A stretch of 50,469 bases of DNA from a virus. The DNA lies in the IMG/VR virus record IMGVR_UViG_3300030406_000364, positions 1-50,469 of that record; one strand, given 5' to 3'. Positions within the stretch are counted from its first letter, which is position 1, and every line of letters starts with the position of its first letter. The position numbers were made by a program, and so were the translations under genes. The notes below the pieces were generated by a model, which worked only from the letters and a program-made list of their open reading frames with translations, was not told where the DNA came from and did no database searches. Below, piece by piece: positions 8,028 to 13,710 of this stretch.

Positions 8028-8057
8028 ATTATACACTACTCCCCACTTAATTGTCAA
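8028..8057 (-). promoter_or_regulatory. strong promoter for the packaging/head operon
   Basis: On the minus strand, a consensus TTGACA (8057-8052), an 18-base spacer and a consensus TATAAT (8033-8028), with TAGTG directly before the -10. Transcription would start near 8021, leaving a leader of about 50 bases before TerL. Both hexamers are perfect sigma70 matches, so host RNA polymerase should use it. Confidence 0.75.
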
Positions 8058-8141
8058 GTACTTTTTTTATTTTTTTTATTTTGATGAGAGATCCTGGTAT
8101 TTTTGTTGCATATATGGCACACCTGTATATATATATAACAT

Positions 8142-8357
8142 GCACGCACGATTTTTGGGGTGGGGTGTAGTCTCTATAGACTACAAAGTCTCATTATCTC
8201 TAAAGAGATACCTTAAAGTGCTTAAATATTAGGCAATCTTATAGATTGCACAAAAATTAGGCAGATGAATGCTTAAATTTTCATCATTCATGCGTGTATA
8301 ATGCATATATTTGCGACATGATATGCCTACAAATTAGGCAGTTAAACCTTTGGTTTA
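8142..8357 (+). other. array of short hairpins, possible structured RNA or origin region
   Basis: Between the divergent arms lies a run of inverted repeats with little spacing: 8166-8185 (8-bp stem, 4-base loop), 8195-8210 (7 bp, 2-base loop), 8233-8249 (7 bp, 3-base loop), 8265-8291 (7 bp), 8303-8326 (6 bp) and 8343-8357 (6 bp, 3-base loop). Woven between them are three copies of ATTAGGCA (8228, 8256, 8333). No ORF explains the region. It is less AT-rich at 8142-8185 than its surroundings. The dyads could be single-stranded replication signals, a folded RNA or protein-binding iterons. I can show the pattern but not the role. Confidence 0.5.
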
Positions 8358-8368
8358 CTTACTATTTT

Positions 8369-8404
8369 TTATTAATATATGAATGTATATGAATATATTA
8401 ATAA
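8369..8404 (+). repeat. AT-rich stem-loop repeat, copy A
   Basis: A perfect 12-bp inverted repeat (TTATTAATATAT at 8369-8380, its complement at 8393-8404) around the 12-base loop GAATGTATATGA. Within it, ATATGAAT occurs twice, 10 bases apart (8377 and 8387). First of five related elements. Confidence 0.8.
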
Positions 8405-8456
8405 ATAAATAGATGATGAAGTTGTTGTCGTTTTGATGAATGGCAATGATGAAATT

Positions 8457-8508
8457 TTGACAACATAATTAAAATATAATATATGAATGTATATGAATAT
8501 ATTATATT
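8457..8508 (+). repeat. AT-rich stem-loop repeat, copy B, with TTGACA
   Basis: A perfect 12-bp inverted repeat (AATATAATATAT at 8473-8484, complement at 8497-8508) with the same loop as copy A, GAATGTATATGA (8485-8496), and the same 10-base spaced ATATGAAT pair. A TTGACA lies at 8457-8462, so this may be a promoter with an operator across its -10 region. It precedes the 55-aa gene by about 30 bases. Confidence 0.75.
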
Positions 8509-8535
8509 ATTAATTAATAACTTTGGAGATTGAAC

Positions 8536-8703
8536 ATGAACGAACAAATTTGTAGTTTATTAGGCATGGCTATGGTTATATTTTCCATAGTCGCACTAAT
8601 ACCAACTATACATGCCAATATCGTATGGTTGGGAATTATACTAACAATTAATATATTAATTGGCATTGTTTTGATGTCAATTCACCAAATACTTGACACA
8701 TAA
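8536..8703 (+). CDS. 55-aa membrane protein, unknown function
   Basis: A small ORF beginning ATGAACGAACAA with a TTGGAG site about 10 bases upstream. The product is very hydrophobic and has two likely transmembrane helices, about residues 8-24 (LLGMAMVIFSIVALIP) and 29-49 (IVWLGIILTINILIGIVLMS). It is the first gene of the plus-strand arm, directly behind stem-loop copy B, so it is likely expressed immediately after infection. The stop lies just beyond the TTGACA of copy C. Early membrane peptides of this size may act on the host envelope or exclude other phages; no family is recognised. Confidence 0.6.
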   Translation: MNEQICSLLGMAMVIFSIVALIPTIHANIVWLGIILTINILIGIVLMSIHQILDT

Positions 8704-8741
8704 TTAAAAATAATATATGAATACTTATGAATATATTATTT
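8693..8741 (+). repeat. AT-rich stem-loop repeat, copy C, with TTGACA
   Basis: TTGACA at 8693-8698, then 17 bases to TATGAA (8716-8721), which is also the first of two TATGAAT boxes 10 bases apart. The flanking arms form an 11-bp perfect inverted repeat (8708-8718 with 8731-8741) around the loop GAATACTTATGA. It lies 24 bases before the start of the Gp88-like gene. Confidence 0.75.
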
Positions 8742-8764
8742 ATTAATTAATATTGGAGATGATT

Positions 8765-9538
8765 ATGATTTACGATTTATCAAAATTGCCAAAGGCAACA
8801 CAAAAAGAAATACAGAATAATTATTCTGAATTGTTTTCTAAATTTCCAGAAAATTTATTTTCTGTTAATGCAGATACAAAAACTAAAAAAGGTAAAAAAC
8901 TAAAAGTTTTGACAGGTATTATGTACCTTGCACCATATAAGTTAAGTGGTGTTAATGTCTGCCCTATGGCAGAACTAGCTAGATGTCATGAAGGTTGTTT
9001 AAATACTGCTGGTAGAGGACAATTTACATCTAATCAGATGGCAAGGTTAAGAAAAACATTGTTTTATCAACAATATCCTATTGAATTTAAACAGTTAATT
9101 CGTAAAGAATTAAACAGATTGATTAGACAAGCTAATAAAATAAACTTCACGCCTATGGTGCGATTGAATGGCACATCAGATGTGAGGTGGGAATTGTTTA
9201 TGCCAGAAATATTTAAAGAATATTCACATATACAATTCTATGATTACACAAAAATACCTAACAGAAAGTTAGGTAATATACAGAATTATGACGATACTTT
9301 CAGTTATTCTGGCGTAAAAGAATATCAACCTATGGTTGAAAAAGCTATTAAGAATAACAAAAGAATAGCAGTAGTGTTTAGAAGTAAAGAGAATCAACCA
9401 CGCACATTCATGGGAATGGATTGTGTGAATGGTGATGATACAGATGTAAGACCATATGATAAGCAAGGTGTGGTTGTTACTCTGTATGCCAAAGGCAAAG
9501 CTAGAAAAGATACTTCTGGTTTTGTAGTTGACAATTAA
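8765..9538 (+). CDS. phage Gp88-like (DUF7227-type) protein
   Basis: A 257-residue protein. I place the start at the ATG at 8765 because GGAG at 8755-8758 is six bases upstream; an earlier TTG or ATG would lie inside or against that site. The motif CPMAELARCHEGCLNTAGRGQ begins near residue 67, and VRLNGTSDVRWE follows near 135. Both are hallmarks of a family found in many phages (mycobacteriophage gene 88 type), with conserved Cys and Asn residues that suggest a metal or catalytic site. The biochemical role is unknown. Behind stem-loop copy C, it is probably an immediate-early gene. Confidence 0.7.
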   Translation: MIYDLSKLPKATQKEIQNNYSELFSKFPENLFSVNADTKTKKGKKLKVLTGIMYLAPYKLSGVNVCPMAELARCHEGCLNTAGRGQFTSNQMARLRKTLFYQQYPIEFKQLIRKELNRLIRQANKINFTPMVRLNGTSDVRWELFMPEIFKEYSHIQFYDYTKIPNRKLGNIQNYDDTFSYSGVKEYQPMVEKAIKNNKRIAVVFRSKENQPRTFMGMDCVNGDDTDVRPYDKQGVVVTLYAKGKARKDTSGFVVDN

Positions 9539-9558
9539 TTACCAATCTGGTAACAAAA

Positions 9559-9607
9559 TAATTATATATAATACTTGAAATGTATATGAAAGTATTATAT
9601 ATAATTA
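9559..9607 (+). repeat. AT-rich stem-loop repeat, copy D
   Basis: The longest copy: an 18-bp perfect inverted repeat (9559-9576 with 9590-9607) with the 13-base loop GAAATGTATATGA, one base longer than in copies A and B. There is no clear TTGACA before it. Just upstream is a separate small dyad, TTACCA-ATC-TGGTAA (9539-9553). Confidence 0.75.
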
Positions 9608-9675
9608 ATACAAACTTAAATATTCTGCCTGCGATATTTGAGTTTCTTTTAACAAGCATGGCATGGAGAACGACT

Positions 9676-9825
9676 ATGACTAACAGATATGGAAACCCAA
9701 CAGTAGCTAGATTTTATAACAAAGGTTATAATTCAGTTGATAGGGATATAAAATCTGGTAGATTTGTTTCTAAAGTGAAACCATCTACATCTTGGATTTC
9801 AAAAGTATTAAATATATTTATTTAA
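9676..9825 (+). CDS. 49-aa basic protein, unknown function
   Basis: I choose the ATG at 9676 (MTNRYGNPTVARFY) because GGAG lies at 9665-9668. Upstream in-frame starts would be inside stem-loop copy D and give an unlikely product. The peptide is basic (NKGYNSVDRDIKSGRFVSKV) and ends in a short hydrophobic tail (SKVLNIFI). It is an early gene of the repeat-controlled block. No family is recognised. Confidence 0.5.
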   Translation: MTNRYGNPTVARFYNKGYNSVDRDIKSGRFVSKVKPSTSWISKVLNIFI

Positions 9826-9842
9826 TTCTCCAAGACTGATTT

Positions 9843-9869
9843 GGTAGTTTGCAGTATAACTAAACTACT
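9843..9869 (+). promoter_or_regulatory. hairpin before the T5orf172-like gene
   Basis: GTAGTTT (9844-9850) and AAACTAC (9862-9868) form a perfect 7-bp stem with an 11-base loop, extendable by one G-T pair. It sits in the 82-base gap between two early genes, about 40 bases before the next start, and could act as a terminator-like or leader element. No T-run follows. Confidence 0.35.
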
Positions 9870-9907
9870 GTTTAACATTAATAAAAAAAAGAAAAGGAAA
9901 TAAAATT

Positions 9908-10393
9908 ATGACTAAATTAGTAAATTCTAATGAAATATTAAATGTAATTAAAGCACAAGTAACTACAGATGCGAACCTAAAAAATCAAGATAGGAAAGCA
10001 TACATATACCTAGCTAAAGGTGGCTACAGTACCTATAAGATAGGTTTTAGCGTGAATCCAGAGCAAAGAGTAAGGTCTTTCAATACTGGTAGTTACCATG
10101 ATAATATTTTATTAGAAAAAATAGATGTGTCTGGACTTGTTGAACACCTAGAAGATAAAACAATAAATGTTATGGGCATTGTATATAAGAAAAGGAAACG
10201 TGAGTGGGTAAAAATACCTGCGATAGATTCTAAAATAGTAAAGGCTCAATTTAGATTTATCGTAAAGAATATGGTTAATCACATTCGTAAGAATGTAAGA
10301 GACCATGTTAAAATGGAGAATAAAGTATTAGAAAAATACAATATTAAACCAAAGGTAGTTAATGTACAAACAACTGTTGCATTATCTAAATAA
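9908..10393 (+). CDS. T5orf172 / GIY-YIG-like domain protein
   Basis: A 161-residue basic protein. Residues about 31-60 read AYIYLAKGGYSTYKIGFS, then RVRSFNTGS, matching the start of the T5orf172 (Mug113) branch of the GIY-YIG nuclease superfamily: the Y-x-Y strand, KIG(F/Y)S, and an arginine followed by a turn. The second half is Lys/Arg/Asn/Val-rich and could bind DNA. Catalytic Glu identity is unclear, so it may be a nuclease or only a DNA-binding relative. The start at 9908 has an AAGGAAA site. It is flanked by hairpins on both sides, suggesting separate expression. Confidence 0.6.
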   Translation: MTKLVNSNEILNVIKAQVTTDANLKNQDRKAYIYLAKGGYSTYKIGFSVNPEQRVRSFNTGSYHDNILLEKIDVSGLVEHLEDKTINVMGIVYKKRKREWVKIPAIDSKIVKAQFRFIVKNMVNHIRKNVRDHVKMENKVLEKYNIKPKVVNVQTTVALSK

Positions 10394-10399
10394 TATTAA

Positions 10400-10430
10400 T
10401 AGTGTGTATGCTGTTGGAGTATGCACACTA
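10400..10430 (+). terminator. hairpin after the T5orf172-like gene
   Basis: TAGTGTGTAT (10400-10409) pairs with ATGCACACTA (10421-10430): ten pairs including one G-T, loop of 11 bases. It starts seven bases after the stop codon. There is no T-run, so it may be a processing or partial termination signal, not a classic terminator. Confidence 0.4.
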
Positions 10431-10449
10431 TAAGCATAAGGAAAATAAC

Positions 10450-10503
10450 ATGGATAACGAATTATTATTTTATATATGTGTGATTATTTTATTTTTACTT
10501 TGA
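10450..10503 (+). CDS. possible 17-aa hydrophobic peptide
   Basis: ATGGATAACGAA, preceded by AAGGAAA, encodes a 17-residue peptide that is almost one membrane helix (LLFYICVIILFLL). The stop codon lies within the TTGACA of stem-loop copy E, the same arrangement as the 55-aa membrane gene and copy C. It is too short to be certain. Confidence 0.3.
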   Translation: MDNELLFYICVIILFLL

Positions 10504-10548
10504 CATTTAATTAAAAATAATATATGAATACTATATGAATATATTATT
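10500..10548 (+). repeat. AT-rich stem-loop repeat, copy E, with TTGACA
   Basis: TTGACA at 10500-10505, 17 bases, then TATGAA at 10523-10528, the same geometry as copy C. The loop GAATACTATATGA (10526-10538) is enclosed by a 10-bp perfect inverted repeat (10516-10525 with 10539-10548); ATATGAAT is repeated 11 bases apart. It precedes the long run of small early genes. Confidence 0.75.
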
Positions 10549-10572
10549 ATTTAATTATTAAAGGAGAACAAC

Positions 10573-10788
10573 ATGAATGAACTAGAAAAATTTATAACAG
10601 ACTTCCAAGAACATGCAATGGTGCATGGTTCTAAACATGCAGTAACTGGTGAGCATATGCCTAAAGGTTGGCATAGTGATACTATTATCCAAGCATGTGT
10701 TGAGAAGTTTGGTGGAAGTGTAGATGAAGATTTACAATTAGTCAAAGATGCGAAAGCATTTATGGTTAAACAAATAGAAAGGACATAA
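10573..10788 (+). CDS. 71-aa early protein, unknown function
   Basis: Starts 25 bases after stem-loop copy E with a strong AAAGGAGAA site. The product is soluble and helical (MNELEKFITDFQEHAMVHGS, later AFMVKQIERT), with several His residues. First gene of the long co-oriented run of small proteins. No family is recognised. Confidence 0.6.
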   Translation: MNELEKFITDFQEHAMVHGSKHAVTGEHMPKGWHSDTIIQACVEKFGGSVDEDLQLVKDAKAFMVKQIERT

Positions 10789-10789
10789 C

Positions 10790-11008
10790 ATGGGATATGC
10801 AAAATCAATTATGATGAATGACGAACAGACATGGTGTGAAGATGTGATGTCATGTCTACGCAATGGACATGAAGATTTCTTTTCATTCATGTCTGAAGTT
10901 ATGACGAACTTAACACACCCAAATCCAAACCTAACTGAACAAGAAGTTATAGAGGAATTGGAATGGGTATGGGAAGAACATACTACTAACCATGCTGATG
11001 CATATTAA
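10790..11008 (+). CDS. 72-aa acidic protein, unknown function
   Basis: The ATG at 10790 is preceded by AAAGGAC inside the end of the previous gene. The product is acidic, with several Trp and Cys residues (EQTWCEDVMSCLRNGHEDFF) and an acidic helix EVIEELEWVWEEH. It is probably translated together with its neighbours. Function unknown. Confidence 0.6.
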   Translation: MGYAKSIMMNDEQTWCEDVMSCLRNGHEDFFSFMSEVMTNLTHPNPNLTEQEVIEELEWVWEEHTTNHADAY

Positions 11009-11018
11009 GGAGAATGTA

Positions 11019-11204
11019 ATGACAAATAAAGAATTAATAAGAGAACTACAAGCATACCCAGATGATGCTATCGTACAAATAAATAGTCCTAAGCATGACA
11101 AAGGTAGTGAAGATATATCCCATCTTATTATAGAAGATGAATATAATAATTCAGATTTAGCTACTTGTGTGGGTAAAATTTATATTGATTTAATAGGAGA
11201 ATAA
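11019..11204 (+). CDS. 61-aa conserved phage protein, unknown function
   Basis: I place the start at 11019 (MTNKELIRELQAYPDDAIVQ) because AAGGAGA lies eight bases upstream; a longer frame starting at 10992 would bypass it. The pattern ELI.EL...P.DA.V is common in small phage proteins and resembles a beta-rich fold that follows an N-terminal helix. The C-terminus is acidic. Biochemical function is not known to me. Confidence 0.6.
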   Translation: MTNKELIRELQAYPDDAIVQINSPKHDKGSEDISHLIIEDEYNNSDLATCVGKIYIDLIGE

Positions 11205-11205
11205 A

Positions 11206-11487
11206 ATGCATAAATCACAGATACACCCAAGCGTATTGAAGTTACCAAAGAGTGCAACATTTAATGCAGATGATGTACTCTCGTGGCTCAAAACAAATCA
11301 AGAAAAACTGCCAGAGTTACGCAGACTTGCGAATAGAACACCAAGAATTGAAGGTGCAAAGGCAGAACTAAAAAATGTTCAAGGTTATATCACTATGATT
11401 AATCATTACCTACGACATGGTGATTGGATTAGTGATTACTTTGGAGCAAACCAAGAAAGGAGAACACAATGGAAAAGAATAGCATGA
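11206..11487 (+). CDS. 93-aa basic protein, unknown function
   Basis: Starts one base after the previous stop, with GGAGAA upstream. A basic, helical product (LPELRRLANRTPRIEGAKAE, then HGDWISDYFG and a basic tail QERRTQWKRIA). It overlaps the next small gene by 19 bases. The charge differs from most neighbours, which are acidic, so nucleic-acid binding is possible. No family is recognised. Confidence 0.55.
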   Translation: MHKSQIHPSVLKLPKSATFNADDVLSWLKTNQEKLPELRRLANRTPRIEGAKAELKNVQGYITMINHYLRHGDWISDYFGANQERRTQWKRIA

Positions 11488-11639
11488 GTGCTAAACAATT
11501 CATAGAAGACCATAAAAACCTATGGTCTTCGTATAAATGCTCATGGAAAAAACTTGACAAACATCACATAGTGGTTTACTGTGGTGATAATTATGAAGTA
11601 CATTGGAAGTTTATTAACAACAAATGGAGATCAGAATGA
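11469..11639 (+). CDS. 56-aa protein, unknown function
   Basis: The ATG at 11469 is preceded by AAAGGAG. The frame fills the gap between two annotated neighbours and ends in an ATGA overlap with the next start. The product is rich in Trp, Lys and His (HKNLWSSYKCSWKKLDKHH, ending VHWKFINNKWRSE). Spacing, ribosome site and overlap make it a convincing small gene despite unknown function. Confidence 0.6.
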   Translation: MEKNSMSAKQFIEDHKNLWSSYKCSWKKLDKHHIVVYCGDNYEVHWKFINNKWRSE

Positions 11640-11812
11640 CTAAAGAACAAATACTAGATAAACTATATCAAGCAAAAGACTATGCGTCAGATGCTTTGAA
11701 TGTTGCACAACAAGCAAGTGAGTTGGCACAAGACGCAGAAACACAAGCAGTAGAAACATATGATAATGTATGTGATGCTATTGATATGTTAGAGGAATTA
11801 GAAGATGCTTAA
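11636..11812 (+). CDS. 58-aa acidic coiled-coil protein
   Basis: Starts at the ATG that overlaps the previous stop (ATGA at 11636), with GGAG ten bases before it. The product is one amphipathic helix, Ala/Gln/Glu-rich (ASELAQDAETQAVETYDN, ending MLEELEDA). It resembles small phage coiled-coil proteins; the binding partner is unknown. Confidence 0.55.
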   Translation: MTKEQILDKLYQAKDYASDALNVAQQASELAQDAETQAVETYDNVCDAIDMLEELEDA

Positions 11813-12044
11813 ACCTAATGATTGTATATCATGTGGTGAAGATACAAGCTTTGGCTCTGGCAGATTTGTTAATCGCATACCTGCAGATGATCACTACATG
11901 TGTGCTGAATGTCAGATGGTGGAGTGTGATATGTGTGATGAAAAAACTTTAGAGTATCATGTAACACTTGATGGTGAGTGGATATGTGATGATTGTAAAC
12001 CTAAATGTAACCCAGAACTTTTTGAGGAGAATGATAATGACTAA
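11805..12044 (+). CDS. 79-aa zinc-ribbon protein
   Basis: An acidic protein with four Cys pairs, CISC (7-10), CAEC, CDMC and CDDC, spaced as for two zinc ribbons or one double treble clef. The ends are acidic (NPELFEENDND). It overlaps both neighbours by eight bases. Early phage zinc-ribbon proteins often bind host transcription proteins or nucleic acids; that role is only a suggestion here. Confidence 0.6.
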   Translation: MLKPNDCISCGEDTSFGSGRFVNRIPADDHYMCAECQMVECDMCDEKTLEYHVTLDGEWICDDCKPKCNPELFEENDND

Positions 12045-12231
12045 AATAAAATATAAAACATATGCAGATGTGAACACATCAGTTGAGAGCATGGCTCTTG
12101 ATGCATACAAAGTAAGTAATATAAAACAAATACCATTGGCAGAGTTACAAGATTTTGCTAATGAATTAGAAGAAGGATTTACAGATTTAGATAACCAACA
12201 ATATAGTGAAGGAGAAAAATATGAAAGTTGA
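12037..12231 (+). CDS. 64-aa acidic protein, unknown function
   Basis: The start at 12037 (MTKIKYKTYADVNTS) is chosen for the GAGGAGA site upstream; a longer upstream frame runs through the zinc-ribbon gene in another phase. The product is helical and acidic (ANELEEGFTDLDNQQYSEGE). It overlaps neighbours by 8 and 11 bases. Function unknown. Confidence 0.5.
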   Translation: MTKIKYKTYADVNTSVESMALDAYKVSNIKQIPLAELQDFANELEEGFTDLDNQQYSEGEKYES

Positions 12232-12448
12232 TAAAGTTGTAGATATAATACACGCAATAGATGACAAGAAAGTTCCCTCTGATATAATAGATATTCTTGA
12301 TGTATCGCATTGGTCAGAAGGATTAGAAGATTACATAGATGTAGGTGATATGGATATGTATCATCTGTTAAGAACTTTTAATCTCTTGTTGCGTGATAGA
12401 GAGAAACTTACTAGAGTAATGAAAGCATTGGAGATTGAGAATGAATAA
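12221..12448 (+). CDS. 75-aa acidic protein, unknown function
   Basis: The start at 12221 (MKVDKVVDIIHAIDD) follows an AAGGAGA site. The product is acidic and helical, with a segment LEDYIDVGDMDMYHLLRTFN. It overlaps the next gene by eight bases. Part of the coupled run of small early proteins; no family is recognised. Confidence 0.5.
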   Translation: MKVDKVVDIIHAIDDKKVPSDIIDILDVSHWSEGLEDYIDVGDMDMYHLLRTFNLLLRDREKLTRVMKALEIENE

Positions 12449-12617
12449 CTACAGTATAATAACAGTAGCAACAGTAACTACTGAATATATAGTGAAGGCA
12501 GAGAATAAAAAAGAAGCAGAAGAAAAGTTTTATGATGGTGAATATGAAGATACGAATACATTAGATTACTATGATGAACATGTAGATAACATAGCATTAG
12601 ATGAGGAGAATGTATAA
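12441..12617 (+). CDS. 58-aa acidic protein, unknown function
   Basis: Starts at 12441 with a TTGGAG site. A beta-beta-helix-like beginning (MNNYSIITVATVTTEYIVKA) followed by ENKKEAEEKFYDGEYED recalls small phage proteins with a DpnD/PcfM-like fold. The stop overlaps the next start as TAATG. Function unknown. Confidence 0.5.
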   Translation: MNNYSIITVATVTTEYIVKAENKKEAEEKFYDGEYEDTNTLDYYDEHVDNIALDEENV

Positions 12618-12823
12618 TGATTAAAGAAACTGTATTAACACCACAAGAGATTGGACATTGGTTAGGTCATAGATTTATGCATGGTGATAGTTCTGATTGC
12701 CTAGAGTGGTTGCCAGATTTGATTGGCAGACTTGCTAATAAAGAACTTACTGTGGAAGAAATAGTACAAGAAATACAAGGCATGTATAAAGATTATATGT
12801 TAGATAAGGAGTATGAAGAATGA
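12617..12823 (+). CDS. 68-aa protein, unknown function
   Basis: The start overlaps the previous stop (TAATG). A helical, acidic product with a Trp/His-rich stretch (IGHWLGHRFMHGDSSDCLEW) and a C-terminal helix VEEIVQEIQGMYKDYM. It overlaps the next gene by four bases (ATGA). No family is recognised. Confidence 0.5.
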   Translation: MIKETVLTPQEIGHWLGHRFMHGDSSDCLEWLPDLIGRLANKELTVEEIVQEIQGMYKDYMLDKEYEE

Positions 12824-13113
12824 TATTTGTAAAATTTAAAATACAATATGGTGATTGTGAATTATATGATTACTCATGGTTTAAAGATTATGGTGAAGCA
12901 CACTATGAGAATGGTGAGTCTATTACAGATAAAGATATGATACGAGAAGTGTATGCTGAAGGAATAGAAGAAGAAATATTTGAAAATTACTTTGATGAAG
13001 ATACTAATATATACGAAGATGATAATTGTGATTTCATATCAGTATATAAAGTACAAGAGATGACACAAAAAGAATTAGATGTGTTAGTTAAAATGGGAGT
13101 GTTACACAGATGA
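12820..13113 (+). CDS. 97-aa very acidic protein, unknown function
   Basis: ATGA overlap with the previous gene. The product is strongly acidic and Tyr-rich (MIFVKFKIQYGDCELYDYSW, then EEEIFENYFDEDTNIYEDD). The charge pattern resembles DNA-mimic proteins, but no family can be named. It overlaps the next gene by four bases. Confidence 0.5.
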   Translation: MIFVKFKIQYGDCELYDYSWFKDYGEAHYENGESITDKDMIREVYAEGIEEEIFENYFDEDTNIYEDDNCDFISVYKVQEMTQKELDVLVKMGVLHR

Positions 13114-13331
13114 AAAGAAAATTTGATAAAGCAGAGATAGTATTCAATGATAGCTATAAATCTAATGGCTTTGAATATGGAGTGAGTATCATAAATAAAC
13201 TTTTAAAATCTCACAATTTAGAAATAAATATAAATTTCCTTGACGACTATGGAAATGATGCTATACTATTTGAAGATCCACATGATGATGATGGAGAGTT
13301 TGCTTGGGAAATTAAAGTGGAGAAAATATAA
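13110..13331 (+). CDS. 73-aa acidic protein, unknown function
   Basis: ATGA overlap at 13110. The basic N-terminus (MKRKFDKAE) is followed by a mixed alpha/beta sequence and a very acidic patch (ILFEDPHDDDGEFAWEIK). The stop overlaps the next start (TAATG at 13331). No family is recognised. Confidence 0.5.
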   Translation: MKRKFDKAEIVFNDSYKSNGFEYGVSIINKLLKSHNLEININFLDDYGNDAILFEDPHDDDGEFAWEIKVEKI

Positions 13332-13540
13332 TGATAGTAACTTGTGAACATTGTAAAGTTAATAAAGATATAGAAGAAGATATGACTTTAATAAGTAATA
13401 AAAGATTAAAAGAACACTACAAATTTGCTGATGTTTTATCGCCTTATGCTGATAAGTTAATGTGTGATGATTGCTACACAGAATTACGATACTACATTGC
13501 AGATGAATTAGATATTCAATTATCAGAAGTAGCAATATAA
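13331..13540 (+). CDS. 69-aa small zinc-binding-type protein
   Basis: Two Cys pairs, CEHC (5-8) and CDDC (45-48), about 37 residues apart, suggest a single zinc ribbon. The segment between them is helical and charged. It is the second small zinc-ribbon protein in this block, after 11805-12044. Translation is coupled by a TAATG overlap. Confidence 0.5.
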   Translation: MIVTCEHCKVNKDIEEDMTLISNKRLKEHYKFADVLSPYADKLMCDDCYTELRYYIADELDIQLSEVAI

Positions 13541-13553
13541 AGGAGAAAGTGTA

Positions 13554-13709
13554 ATGAAAGTAAAAGAAATAATATTTAAACTACAGCAATGCAATCAAGA
13601 GTTAGAATGCTATGGTTATTTTAAAGACGATATAAGAAATGTAGAAATGGTTGACAACAGTATGGAAGATAGAGTAGAATTTAATTTAGAACAATTAGAA
13701 GGAGATTAG
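13554..13709 (+). CDS. 51-aa acidic protein, unknown function
   Basis: A short ORF with a strong AAAGGAGA site ending eight bases before its ATG; the stop is one base before the next gene. The product is acidic (MKVKEIIFKLQQCNQELECY, ending VEFNLEQLEGD) and probably a helix-strand unit. MKVKEII.KL is typical of small phage proteins of unknown function. Confidence 0.5.
   Translation: MKVKEIIFKLQQCNQELECYGYFKDDIRNVEMVDNSMEDRVEFNLEQLEGD
13651..13680 (+). promoter_or_regulatory. promoter-like site before the 183-aa gene
   Basis: TTGACA (13651-13656), 18 bases, TAGAAT (13675-13680), inside the end of the 51-aa gene and 30 bases before the next start. It fits the pattern of internal promoters seen elsewhere on this strand, but chance matches are expected in AT-rich sequence. 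Confidence 0.35.
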
Positions 13710-13710
13710 T

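Larger units (their letters stand above)
7973..8535. other. intergenic control region between divergent arms
   Basis: The only stretch of more than 300 bases without a gene. From left to right it holds a TerL leader, the TerL promoter, a T-rich tract (8061-8083), a TTGCAT / TATATA promoter-like pair pointing right (8106-8135, weak), the hairpin array, and stem-loop copies A and B. No credible ORF of more than 15 codons lies between them. Confidence 0.6.

Noticed and set aside
9269-9466. Minus-strand 65-aa frame inside the Gp88-like gene
   Set aside because: Antisense to a well-supported gene and has no ribosome site.
9539-9553. TTACCA-ATC-TGGTAA dyad as an operator
   Set aside because: Only six bases per arm and a single copy; it begins at the gene stop and may be chance. 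Recorded next to stem-loop copy D only.
11551-11580. TTGACA in the 56-aa gene as a promoter
   Set aside because: The -10 at 17 bases (TACTGT) is poor, and no start of a new unit follows.
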